Assembly: GCA_025929855.1 (NCBI GenBank)
Contig: JAICPK010000021.1
Location: 1-10,904, forward strand
Reading direction: 5' to 3'
From: Nitrososphaera sp.
Lineage (GTDB): Archaea; Thermoproteota; Nitrososphaeria; Nitrososphaerales; Nitrososphaeraceae
DNA length: 10,904 nt
Within the stretch, counting starts at the first letter, position 1. The number at the start of each line of letters is the position of its first letter. The position numbers and the translations under genes are program-made. The notes under the pieces were generated by a model. That model saw only the letters and a program-made list of their open reading frames with translations, did no database searches and was not told the DNA's origin. This document shows, one piece after another, positions 1-6,557 of this stretch.

Positions 1-597
1 GTTTCTTCCACTTTTCTTACAGATCTAATCAGATCGACAATTGCACTCTTTGTAGTCATTGATCCAGTTGGAAGTGTGCCAGTGTTTATTGCACTTACAC
101 AAAAGATGGAAAGAACAGAAAGGGAGTCTGTCACCAAGACTGCGATTATAACTGCAGCGGGATTGCTCTTTGTATTTGCAGTGGCCGGCACGCAAATACT
201 ATCCATCTTTAGCATTACCATCTCCAGCTTCATGGTTGCCGGCGGCATCCTGCTTTTTATTGTATCAATTGAGCTTCTTACACACGGCGAGTGGAGATTT
301 GCCGGCGCAGGGACGCAAGGTGAATCGGGTGTTGTCCCATTAGCATTTCCACTGCTTGCCGGCCCCGGGGCTATAACAGCTGTGATAATTTCATTTCAGA
401 CGGCAGGTCTGATTGTGACCGCTTTATCGATTATGATAGTGATAGGTATTACCTATGTCGTGTTAAAGTACGTTGATAGGATTTATAGAGTAATTGGAAG
501 ACGAGGCTCAATCATTGTCACTAGAGTTTTTGCTGTACTCATTGCTGCTATTGCTGTCCAATTTATAGTGGATGGAGCAAGGACACTCTTTAGCTAG
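1..597 (+). CDS. MarC-family integral membrane protein, 5' end outside window
   Basis: The reading frame is open from base 1, so the gene starts upstream; 198 residues are visible of a family usually a little over 200 long, so only about the first ten to fifteen are missing. An internal GTG at position 76 is in frame but cannot be the start, because the codons before it already encode the conserved first-helix motif ALFVVIDPVGSVPVF. The second family signature, VVPLAFPLLAGPGAIT, lies around residues 111-126. About six hydrophobic membrane segments are seen and the protein ends on a hydrophobic helix. MarC proteins are inner-membrane proteins once linked to multiple antibiotic resistance; that link was not upheld and the substrate is unknown. 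It is followed by gatD after 41 nt, with its own promoter between. Family assignment is firm; function is not. Confidence 0.9.
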   Translation, partial: VSSTFLTDLIRSTIALFVVIDPVGSVPVFIALTQKMERTERESVTKTAIITAAGLLFVFAVAGTQILSIFSITISSFMVAGGILLFIVSIELLTHGEWRFAGAGTQGESGVVPLAFPLLAGPGAITAVIISFQTAGLIVTALSIMIVIGITYVVLKYVDRIYRVIGRRGSIIVTRVFAVLIAAIAVQFIVDGARTLFS

Positions 598-608
598 GGA
601 AAGATTTG

Positions 609-620
609 TTAATATATTTA
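609..620 (+). promoter_or_regulatory. TATA box of gatD
   Basis: TTAATATATTTA is centred about 25 bp before the GTG at 639. That spacing puts the transcription start at or next to the start codon, so the gatD mRNA is probably leaderless. The AT-rich box itself translates in frame from the TTG at 606, which argues against using that upstream start. Confidence 0.55.
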
Positions 621-638
621 GCAATAGCTTTGAGAGTA

Positions 639-1982
639 GTGACAAAGCATGACAACAGTGGCGAATATAGGGAAGAAACAGGCCTCAAGTTATTATCAAA
701 GCACAGCATTTCGGTTGGCGACAGCATCAAGATTACTACCAAGGATGCAGAGATAGCTGGCCTATTGATGCCACGATATGAATCTGCTAGTGAAGAGTAC
801 ATTGTCATCAAATTAAAAAGCGGATATAACACGGGCATACATGTCGGAAAAATAAAATCGATAACAAAAATGTTAGACAAGGACCAAGCTGTTGCCTCTG
901 TCAGAACTCCTGCAGTTACTGCTAAACAAAATTTGCCAAAAGTTGCCTTTATAAGCACTGGTGGAACGATAGCAAGCAAGATAGATTACCGCACTGGCGG
1001 AGTGCACGCAGCTCTTTCTGCTGATGAATTGTATGCATCAGTGCCTGAGCTTGCCAATCATGCATCAATTGATCCAGAGGTATTGATGAGCGAGTATAGT
1101 GAGAATGTCAGGCCAGAGCACTGGACGTTGATGGCAGAAAAAGTCGCCGAAAAAGTCACGACGGGCAGGTATAGAGGGATTATACTGTCTCATGGTACTG
1201 ATACTATGCATTATACTGCAGGCGCCCTAAGTTTTGCACTCCGGAAATTGCCTGTTCCAGTAGTCCTTGTGGGTGCACAGCGATCATCGGATAGGCCTTC
1301 TTCTGACGCTGCATTGAATTTGCTTGGTGCAACCATATTTGCGACAGAGTCAAAATATGCCGGCATCTTTGTTGCTATGCATGCTGGCACTTCAGATGAC
1401 ATTATTGCCTGCCATGTCGGGACAAGAGTAAGAAAGAACCACACAAGCAGACGTGATGCTTTTGAGTCTATTGACATGACTCCTGTAGCCCTTGTAAGGA
1501 ACAATGAGATAAAAATGCAGCAGAAACACCCGAATCGGCTAGAGCAAAGATCCAGTGACAATCATTTTGAAGTAAACACAAAATTTGAGGATAGAGTCAT
1601 ATTATTAAAATACTATCCTGGCTTTGACCCTATGCTCATCGAGCATGCGATTAATGTAGGCTATAGGGCCATAGTTCTTGAAGGAACTGGACTAGGTCAC
1701 GTAGGCAGGACATGCTTTCCCGCTCTTAAAAAAGCCGTTGATGGAGGTCTCATGGTATGCATGACATCACAGTGTATCTGGGGGCGCGTAAGGATGACAG
1801 TCTATGACACTGGCAGAGACTTACTAGATATTGGGGTAATACCGCTATCTGATATGATATCTGAGACAGCGACAGTCAAAGCAATGTGGGCGCTGGCAAA
1901 CAGCAAGGATGTCGAAGCAGCCAAAAAAATAATGCAAGAAAACCTCGCAAATGAAATTTCACCTATCCTCTCAATATCATAA
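639..1982 (+). CDS. gatD: Glutamyl-tRNA(Gln) amidotransferase subunit D
   Basis: GatD is the amidohydrolase of the archaeal GatDE complex: it frees ammonia from glutamine or asparagine, and GatE uses it to amidate Glu-tRNA(Gln). With GTG 639 as start the protein has 447 residues, the usual size. Residues about 20-85 form the N-terminal beta-barrel-like domain that separates GatD from plain L-asparaginases; the asparaginase-type domain follows. Catalytic motifs are intact: TGGTIAS with the nucleophile Thr at about 110, HGTDTM with Thr-Asp at about 187-188, and the Lys in VRKNHTSRRDAF at about 266. A TTG at 606 also opens the frame, but its extra 11 residues are translated from the TATA box. 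Partner gatE lies 449 nt downstream on the same strand. Very sure of identity, moderately sure of the start. Confidence 0.95.
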   Translation: MTKHDNSGEYREETGLKLLSKHSISVGDSIKITTKDAEIAGLLMPRYESASEEYIVIKLKSGYNTGIHVGKIKSITKMLDKDQAVASVRTPAVTAKQNLPKVAFISTGGTIASKIDYRTGGVHAALSADELYASVPELANHASIDPEVLMSEYSENVRPEHWTLMAEKVAEKVTTGRYRGIILSHGTDTMHYTAGALSFALRKLPVPVVLVGAQRSSDRPSSDAALNLLGATIFATESKYAGIFVAMHAGTSDDIIACHVGTRVRKNHTSRRDAFESIDMTPVALVRNNEIKMQQKHPNRLEQRSSDNHFEVNTKFEDRVILLKYYPGFDPMLIEHAINVGYRAIVLEGTGLGHVGRTCFPALKKAVDGGLMVCMTSQCIWGRVRMTVYDTGRDLLDIGVIPLSDMISETATVKAMWALANSKDVEAAKKIMQENLANEISPILSIS

Positions 1983-2053
1983 TAAATATAGATAGAGAGG
2001 ATTCAGCAAAGCAACTATTCAATTGTATGCCGAATAACAAAGCCGCAAAGAAG

Positions 2054-2086
2054 CACAATAAATAACGCGCCAGTGCCTTTATTGTG
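2054..2086. repeat. 9-bp inverted repeat before the small ORF
   Basis: CACAATAAA (2054-2062) is the exact reverse complement of TTTATTGTG (2078-2086), with 15 bp between. The left arm overlaps a TATA-like AATAAATAA, 28 bp before the ATG at 2089, and the right arm ends two bases before that ATG. It could be an operator, a promoter reading both ways, or a transcript hairpin after gatD. Confidence 0.45.
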
Positions 2087-2088
2087 AT

Positions 2089-2304
2089 ATGCAGAACAGA
2101 CCTATGCAGAAAGAACGGTATCATCCATGCAGATCAGAGGGCAGATATTTTTTCATGGAATCGTGCGTAATAATTCTCTCTGAAGTTACACAAAGGTACA
2201 TACACAGCATCATATCACTTAACGATTGGAACTATTCTCAGACTGCTGAAAGATTTGTGCTTGTCATGACGGATTCAGTTTCTAGTCAAAGTCGTCGCAG
2301 GTGA
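2089..2304 (+). CDS. Possible small protein of unknown function (71 aa)
   Basis: The frame starts at ATG and encodes 71 residues rich in Ser and Arg, ending in SSQSRRR. I recognise no domain, signal peptide or membrane segment. In its favour: it fills an otherwise empty gap, and a TATA-like AATAAATAA sits 28 bp upstream, the spacing seen at other genes here. Against it: the first line contains a short direct repeat (TATGCAGAA at 2088-2096 and 2103-2111), the composition is unremarkable, and its last codons overlap a hairpin (2291-2310). It may equally be untranslated sequence. Low confidence. Confidence 0.25.
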   Translation: MQNRPMQKERYHPCRSEGRYFFMESCVIILSEVTQRYIHSIISLNDWNYSQTAERFVLVMTDSVSSQSRRR

Positions 2305-2398
2305 CACGACGGTACAGAAATACTGTAGCACTAAACCACTAATCCTGAAAGGTTGAAAGCAAAAAGCTTTCGTAAGAGCACTTGCCAGAACTGGCAAG
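2291..2398. ncRNA. Candidate structured RNA or leader: four hairpins in a row
   Basis: Within 108 nt there are four short hairpins: GTCGT/ACGAC with a 10-nt loop, TACAG/CTGTA with a 5-nt loop, GAAAGC/GCTTTC with a 5-nt A loop, and CTTGCCAG/CTGGCAAG with a 2-nt centre. The density is higher than elsewhere in the window. No known RNA family is recognised and the strand is unknown. The last hairpin may instead be a protein-binding site for the gatE promoter. Confidence 0.25.
2381..2398. promoter_or_regulatory. 18-bp palindrome abutting the gatE promoter
   Basis: CTTGCCAGAACTGGCAAG has two perfect 8-bp arms around AA. It ends three bases before the TATA-like TTAATACG (2401-2408), so it covers the BRE region. 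A dimeric regulator bound here could recruit or block TFB/TBP. The bound protein is unknown. Confidence 0.4.
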
Positions 2399-2400
2399 GC

Positions 2401-2408
2401 TTAATACG
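2401..2408 (+). promoter_or_regulatory. TATA-like box of gatE
   Basis: TTAATACG is centred about 28 bp before the GTG at 2432, matching a leaderless start. It is weaker in sequence than the boxes of gatD and nurA. Confidence 0.4.
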
Positions 2409-2431
2409 TGTGTTAGGGGAATTTCTAGTCA

Positions 2432-4393
2432 GTGGCATCTACTCTAGATTCAGCATCTTTGAACCTCAAGGTAGGCTTTGAAATACATCAGCAGCTAGCC
2501 ACAAAGAACAAGCTGTTCTGCAATTGCAGTTGCGAAGAAGCAAAAGAATATGATAGTTCGTTTGTACGCAAGCTCCGGCCAACTCAAAGTGAGCTTGGCG
2601 CATATGACCCAGCCGCAATGTTTGAGTTTTCCAAGATGCGCACTGTTGAATATCAGGCGGCTTTTGGTTCTAGCTGCCTTGTAGAGGCTGACGAGGAACC
2701 TCCACATGATGTCACCAAAGAGGCACTAGAAACTGCGTTGATATTTTCACTTGCACTGCACTCTAAGGTTATGCATGAGATTCATGTCATGCGTAAGATA
2801 GTGATAGATGGCTCGAATACTAGTGGTTTTCAGCGTACGATGCTTGTTGCATCCGGTGGCCATCTTGATGTTGCAGGCAAGCGAATCGGAGTTCAAAGCA
2901 TCTGTCTTGAAGAAGACGCAGCTAAATTAATAAGCGATGAAAAAGGAGTGCGCAAGTTCGGCCTCGACAGGCTTGGAGTGCCACTTGTGGAAATTGCGCT
3001 GGAACCTGTAACCGGCAGGCCTAGCGAAATCATGCAGGTTGCCCTCACATTGGGCAGGCTCCTTCGAGCAAGCAAGCGGGTTGCACGTGGGCTTGGCAGC
3101 ATCAGGCAGGATATCAACATTTCCGTACAGAACGGTGCCGTGGTTGAGGTCAAGGGTGTGCAGCAGCTCGATCAGCTAGTAAAAGTGATCGAGCATGAGA
3201 TGCATAGACAATATGGCTTGATAGTAATCGGGCAGAAATTGAAAGAAAAGAACGTTGACATCGAAAAAGTAGGTGACAGAATCGAAGATGTCACTGACAT
3301 TCTTGGCAACAAGGTGTCTTCAAGAATTGTTAAAAAAATTCTTGAAGGCGGAGGGGTACTCATAGCGATAAAGGTGCCGGGGTTTGCAGGCATGATCGGC
3401 TTTGAGCCCTACAAAGATATCAGACTTGGAAGAGAGCTTGGCAAGCTAGTCAAGTTTTACGATATAGATGGTGTATTCCATTCAGATGAGCTTCCAAATT
3501 ATGGAATAACAGAGGAAGAAGTTGCAGCAGTCAAGCAAAGACTACAAATGAATGACAGCGACGCTTTCGTTATCTTAGGAGGTCCAAATGACAAAATCAA
3601 ATTCGCTTCTGACGCAATAATTCGACGGCTCAAGGCTGCAGTCGACGGTGTTCCTGCTGAAACCCGCGCTGCAACCCCCGAGGGCAACACGGTATTCTTA
3701 AGGCCAAGGCCTGGTGTAGCAAGGATGTACCCTGAGACAGACATACTGCCGATTGCGATCACTGACTCGATGCTTGTGGCACTTGCAGACAAGATCCCAA
3801 GTCATTGGGATGAGATTGTGGACTCGCTTGCCAAGAAATATAATCTCAACAGGAAGCTGGCAAGTCAAATCTTTGACTCTGAATACCTTGGCGTGTTTGA
3901 AGAGATTGCAACCAAGACTGGGGTGCAACCTACATTTATCGCGTCTAAGTTGACAGATGATCTCACAAGCTTGCAAAGGCAAGGATTAGATGCTTCCGTC
4001 TTGACAGATCATGTGATAAAAGATATCTTTACACGGCTTGACAGAGGCTCCATAACAAAAGAATCAGTTGTCTTGATATTTGAAAAGCTGATGAAAAAAG
4101 AGCCGACCATGGTGAAGAGGGTCAATGAACAGGTAAATGTAAAGGAAGATATGGAGGCAAAGATCGTTAATGCAGCAATTGAGGCTGTAGGTGCGTTTTC
4201 AATAAGTGACGAAGAGCTGAGTAAAGGACTTGACAGGATAATAAGCAACAACATGGCAATAATTAAAGAAAAGGGCGCAAATGCATTGAGCACACTTATG
4301 GGAAGGGCGATGGCAGAATACAGGGGTAAGGCCAATGGTCAAAAAGTAAATGCAATGCTGAAGGATAAGATGAGCAAGATGGTCAACAAATAA
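2432..4393 (+). CDS. gatE: Glutamyl-tRNA(Gln) amidotransferase subunit E
   Basis: GatE binds Glu-tRNA(Gln), activates the gamma-carboxyl with ATP and amidates it with ammonia from GatD. The 653 residues are full length for the family. Residues 1-260 and about 405-470 form the GatB/GatE catalytic core, with the hallmark VGFEIHQQL near the start followed by a cluster of cysteines (FCNCSC, about 29-34) likely to bind metal. The GatE-specific insertion related to bacterial AspRS (GAD domain) spans about 280-400, and the helical YqeY-like tail that grips tRNA fills about 480-653. The GTG start leaves ten residues before the conserved core and agrees with the TATA-like box. The next gene starts 2 nt after the stop. 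Confidence 0.96.
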   Translation: MASTLDSASLNLKVGFEIHQQLATKNKLFCNCSCEEAKEYDSSFVRKLRPTQSELGAYDPAAMFEFSKMRTVEYQAAFGSSCLVEADEEPPHDVTKEALETALIFSLALHSKVMHEIHVMRKIVIDGSNTSGFQRTMLVASGGHLDVAGKRIGVQSICLEEDAAKLISDEKGVRKFGLDRLGVPLVEIALEPVTGRPSEIMQVALTLGRLLRASKRVARGLGSIRQDINISVQNGAVVEVKGVQQLDQLVKVIEHEMHRQYGLIVIGQKLKEKNVDIEKVGDRIEDVTDILGNKVSSRIVKKILEGGGVLIAIKVPGFAGMIGFEPYKDIRLGRELGKLVKFYDIDGVFHSDELPNYGITEEEVAAVKQRLQMNDSDAFVILGGPNDKIKFASDAIIRRLKAAVDGVPAETRAATPEGNTVFLRPRPGVARMYPETDILPIAITDSMLVALADKIPSHWDEIVDSLAKKYNLNRKLASQIFDSEYLGVFEEIATKTGVQPTFIASKLTDDLTSLQRQGLDASVLTDHVIKDIFTRLDRGSITKESVVLIFEKLMKKEPTMVKRVNEQVNVKEDMEAKIVNAAIEAVGAFSISDEELSKGLDRIISNNMAIIKEKGANALSTLMGRAMAEYRGKANGQKVNAMLKDKMSKMVNK

Positions 4394-4395
4394 TA

Positions 4396-4719
4396 ATGTA
4401 CAAACCCAAGTCTACTAAGGAAATCTACATTGAATCCCTTTCCATCAATTCTGCAAGCTTAGAAAAGCAGCTTGCTGACCAGTCAGTCCTATTAGAGGAG
4501 ATTAAAAATATAATAGACTTTGTTTCAAAGATGTATTGCGAAAATGTTGAAAGGATTGTCACGCTCTGCGATAAGGACATGATGGCTCTGGAGTATGTGC
4601 CAAGCCCGCTCAAGCTGTTCATTGATTGTCTCGCCCATGTGCAAAAATCGCTTAGCCTTTCGTTACCTGCAAGCAGGCTGATCCAACGGTATCCATCAGC
4701 ATGGGAAGATTGGATGTAG
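4396..4719 (+). CDS. Unknown 107-aa protein coupled to gatE
   Basis: I do not recognise this protein. It starts at an ATG two bases after the gatE stop, so it is almost certainly co-transcribed and probably translationally coupled. It is predicted mostly helical, with a possible coiled coil around residues 17-45 (LEKQLADQSVLLEEIKNII), two isolated cysteines in the middle (Cys48 and Cys58) and a Trp-rich C-terminus (WEDWM). There is no membrane segment or signal peptide. The tight link to gatE allows a role in translation, but it may just share the transcript. Existence as a gene is likely; function unknown. Confidence 0.7.
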   Translation: MYKPKSTKEIYIESLSINSASLEKQLADQSVLLEEIKNIIDFVSKMYCENVERIVTLCDKDMMALEYVPSPLKLFIDCLAHVQKSLSLSLPASRLIQRYPSAWEDWM

Positions 4720-4738
4720 CCAATCAGCCAGAAACTTC

Positions 4739-4746
4739 TTTAATGT
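4739..4746 (+). promoter_or_regulatory. TATA-like box of the CPBP protease gene
   Basis: TTTAATGT is centred about 26 bp before the TTG at 4768 and only 17 bp before the TTG at 4759. If this is the promoter, the later TTG is the start of a leaderless message. Confidence 0.35.
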
Positions 4747-4767
4747 AACAGTCATGCATTGCCCCCG

Positions 4768-5382
4768 TTGGCAGGGAGATTTACTGAAGAAAAGGCCGAC
4801 TTTCATCCTAGATCATGGCTGTCCAAATATAGACGCACTTCGGTAGGCTACCTCACAAAGATGTTGTTGTTTTACCACGGGATTGGCATTCTTCTGATTC
4901 TTGCGATCACGCCTCTGATTGAGCAGGTTCTTCCGGACTATGAGCAACCAAGCATTCCAAGATCACTATTGTCAGTACTTGCCGCAGGACCATTAGAAGA
5001 GACGGTATTCTTTGGCATCCCATTCTACATATTTGGAAACGCCTACTCTGTCCTTGTCACCGGAGCTGTGTGGGTCGGGATACATCTTTTCAACACGGAT
5101 ACGCTTTCCGTTAATAGCCTTGCGTTTGGCAATCTGCTCTTTGTGCTTCCATCCCTTTTCTTTAGCCTAAGGACATGGCTCAGTGGCAAGGGTTGGTTTT
5201 CAGTGATTACACACTCTGCTTGGAATGGTATCTTCTTTGCTGCTGGCTGCTCTGTCGGCGAATTTAAGTGCACAGCAATTGAGAGAGACGCCAGTGCTAC
5301 AGTGATAAGCGTCGCACTGTCGGCAGGGTTGCTTGGAGTAACCTATGTACTCTATAGGAGAAGGGAGAACAAGGAGGGGTAG
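4768..5382 (+). CDS. CPBP (Abi/CAAX-protease-like) intramembrane protease homologue
   Basis: The protein has about 204 residues and several membrane helices. It carries the family's conserved motifs: GPLEETVFFGIP (the EExxxR motif), VWVGIHLF (the second-motif His) and HSAWNGIFF (third motif, His and Asn). Members are membrane-embedded glutamate proteases related to Rce1; prokaryotic ones act in bacteriocin immunity, protein maturation or signalling, and the substrate here cannot be told. The Arg of EExxxR is replaced by Phe while both Glu, both His and the Asn remain, so activity is still possible. The start is uncertain: no ATG opens the frame before the first helix; TTG 4759 and TTG 4768 are in frame and 4768 fits the promoter better. 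It lies 48 nt after the preceding gene. Confidence 0.85.
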   Translation: MAGRFTEEKADFHPRSWLSKYRRTSVGYLTKMLLFYHGIGILLILAITPLIEQVLPDYEQPSIPRSLLSVLAAGPLEETVFFGIPFYIFGNAYSVLVTGAVWVGIHLFNTDTLSVNSLAFGNLLFVLPSLFFSLRTWLSGKGWFSVITHSAWNGIFFAAGCSVGEFKCTAIERDASATVISVALSAGLLGVTYVLYRRRENKEG

Positions 5383-5402
5383 TAAATGCAATCTAACGAA
5401 TT

Positions 5403-5412
5403 CAATATATAG
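5403..5412 (+). promoter_or_regulatory. TATA box of the first winged-helix gene
   Basis: CAATATATAG is centred about 35 bp before the ATG at 5443, predicting a leader of about 9 nt. Confidence 0.5.
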
Positions 5413-5442
5413 CCCGCCATTTGTGTTACAAGCGAAACAATA

Positions 5443-5958
5443 ATGAGCCAAGCTGAAAATGACGTTAACGTCACTGTAACCATAGGCGACGTAAAGGTTG
5501 AGTTCAGCGGCTCTGCAGAGACCGTCACAGCTTCTGTGATGAACTTTCTGTTTAAGCAGGTGCCTTCAATAGATCTTGCAAGAAAGATCCTACTCAACTA
5601 TGCAGCACAGGAGCTCATCGAAGCATATTCGCATGTCATCAAGATCACACCAGAGGGTCCTCGTGTAATCCTAGATACCGACGTCAAGTTATCTGATAAG
5701 GATATAGTAGCTTTGCAGCTTGTAGCTGCCAGAATTGCAAAGGATCTTGGCAGGTTGCAGGACAGTTCTATGCAGGTATCAGATATTCATAGTGCTACAG
5801 CGCTCAACCCAAAGTCTATAAGCTCAAGAATATCTGAAATGGTTAAGGCAGGCCATGTCGCACGTGACGAAAAAGAGCCGAGCAAATATAGGATAACGAC
5901 AGCAGGTATCCACTGGCTCAATTCTACGGTAGCCAAAAAAATCAGGCCTGCGCAGTAG
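5443..5958 (+). CDS. Winged-helix DNA-binding protein with short N-terminal beta domain
   Basis: The 171 residues split into three parts. Residues 7-35 alternate hydrophobic and polar (VNVTVTIGDVKVEF), suggesting a small beta hairpin or sheet followed by a helix. Residues 40-90 form a linker with a helix. Residues about 95-165 form a winged helix (VSDIHSATALNPKSISSRIS as helix-turn-helix, then MVKAGHVARDEK and KYRITTAGIHWL as wing). There is no membrane segment. The convergent neighbour has the same layout and a similar N-terminus, and the two genes overlap by 17 nt at their 3' ends. It is probably a transcription regulator or chromatin-type DNA binder; no target is evident. Confidence 0.75.
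   Translation: MSQAENDVNVTVTIGDVKVEFSGSAETVTASVMNFLFKQVPSIDLARKILLNYAAQELIEAYSHVIKITPEGPRVILDTDVKLSDKDIVALQLVAARIAKDLGRLQDSSMQVSDIHSATALNPKSISSRISEMVKAGHVARDEKEPSKYRITTAGIHWLNSTVAKKIRPAQ
5935..5941 (-). terminator. T7 tract just after the stop of the second winged-helix gene
   Basis: Seven A on the + strand read as T7 on the - strand, starting directly after the TGA stop (5944-5942). T-tracts of this kind end transcription in archaea. The bases also encode the Lys-Lys near the C-terminus of the + gene. Confidence 0.5.
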
Positions 5959-6439
5959 TGCTATTTGGTGGCCTTTTCTGTATATAGCGGTAATTCCGCA
6001 TTGTTCCAATTCTTGTCAAGATGTTTTCTCGCACCATGTCCGTAAGCGAATGCGAGACTGCAGTCCTGTCGTAGTTGTAGCCTCTTCTTGATAGCTCTTC
6101 ATGTACTTCACCAAGAGACCTTTCACTAATAAAATGCCCCTCGAACCAGAGATTTTCCAAAAGGCCCCTGCATGTTATACCACTCTTGGTTGTCACCTTC
6201 TGCTGCTGCTGGCCCTCCGGCATGAGTTCAGCGAACGGTCTTGTCTTTAATGAGTCTATTTCTTGCCTCAACGCATCGAGCTGACTCTGCACTTCTGGCC
6301 CCATCATCTTGGCACTATCTAGGCTTGAGAGCACACTTTCAACTACCTGCTTGACTCTACTTTCGATGCAGACTACCTCTACTTCCCATTCACCGTGCTT
6401 AAGCCTTATCTTGACTTCCTCAGCAGGAGAGCCACTCAT
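5942..6439 (-). CDS. Winged-helix DNA-binding protein, sister of the convergent gene
   Basis: The 165 residues begin with an alternating beta segment (EVKIRLKHGEWEVEVV) that lines up with that of the convergent gene: V, G, V, E and V fall in register. A helical, Gln-rich stretch (about 45-82, including GQQQQK) follows, then a winged-helix region (about 85-155: SERSLGEVHEELSRRG, then DRTAVSHSLTDMVRENIL, then RNYRYIQKR as wing). It is likely a DNA-binding regulator. It lies divergent from nurA with 109 nt between, so it is a candidate regulator of nurA-herA; this is inferred from position only. The ATG at 6439 is preferred because the conserved beta segment follows it directly. The distance to the TATA-like bases upstream is less clear than for other genes. 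Confidence 0.75.
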   Translation of the reverse strand: MSGSPAEEVKIRLKHGEWEVEVVCIESRVKQVVESVLSSLDSAKMMGPEVQSQLDALRQEIDSLKTRPFAELMPEGQQQQKVTTKSGITCRGLLENLWFEGHFISERSLGEVHEELSRRGYNYDRTAVSHSLTDMVRENILTRIGTMRNYRYIQKRPPNSTTAQA

Positions 6440-6548
6440 ATTTGCTTAAATATACCTCTCAGGCTGCTATTGATAAATCTGTTGCTGACCATATTGATCA
6501 TGTTGAGCAATATTAATATACTTGTGCCCGCAGATATTGTTGAACAAC
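6440..6548. promoter_or_regulatory. Divergent promoter region: winged-helix gene and nurA
   Basis: The nurA side has a strong TATA box, TATTAATATA (6511-6520), centred about 33 bp before the ATG at 6549. On the - side there are two TATA-like stretches: one at 6446-6454, only about 11 bp from the start codon, and one near 6470-6478, which would give a leader of about 8 nt and is the better fit. Confidence 0.5.
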
Positions 6549-6557
6549 ATGATCAAT
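6493..6557. repeat. 13-bp perfect inverted repeat bracketing the nurA promoter
   Basis: ATTGATCATGTTG (6493-6505) and CAACATGATCAAT (6545-6557) are exact reverse complements with 39 bp between. Inside them CAATAT (6508-6513) and ATATTG (6534-6539) form a further 6-bp pair. The left arm lies just upstream of the TATA/BRE region, and the right arm covers the expected transcription start and the nurA ATG. This fits a two-site operator or a cruciform. Confidence 0.6.

Larger units (their letters stand above)
1983..2431. other. Structured gap between gatD and gatE
   Basis: This 449-nt stretch holds no gene I can name. It contains a 9-bp inverted repeat (2054-2086), a doubtful 71-codon ORF (2089-2304) with a T6 run at 2148-2153, and, in the last 140 nt, a row of short inverted repeats: GTCGT/ACGAC (2291-2310), TACAG/CTGTA (2313-2327), GAAAGC/GCTTTC (2355-2371) and CTTGCCAG/CTGGCAAG (2381-2398). 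I saw no tRNA-like T-loop, no C/D-box pair and no SRP or RNase P core in it. Confidence 0.5.

Noticed and set aside
606-638. TTG at 606 as the gatD start
   Set aside because: The extra 11 residues are translated from the TATA box and are hydrophobic, unlike GatD N-termini; GTG 639 fits a leaderless start.
590-979. 129-codon - strand frame over the start of gatD
   Set aside because: It is antisense to gatD coding sequence and its promoter, with no recognisable domain.
639-1982. Plain L-asparaginase instead of GatD
   Set aside because: The extra N-terminal barrel-like domain of about 85 residues and nearby gatE mark it as GatD.
2291-2431. tRNA or C/D-box RNA gene
   Set aside because: I found no T-loop, no seven-pair acceptor stem with a proper cloverleaf, and no paired C and D boxes on either strand.
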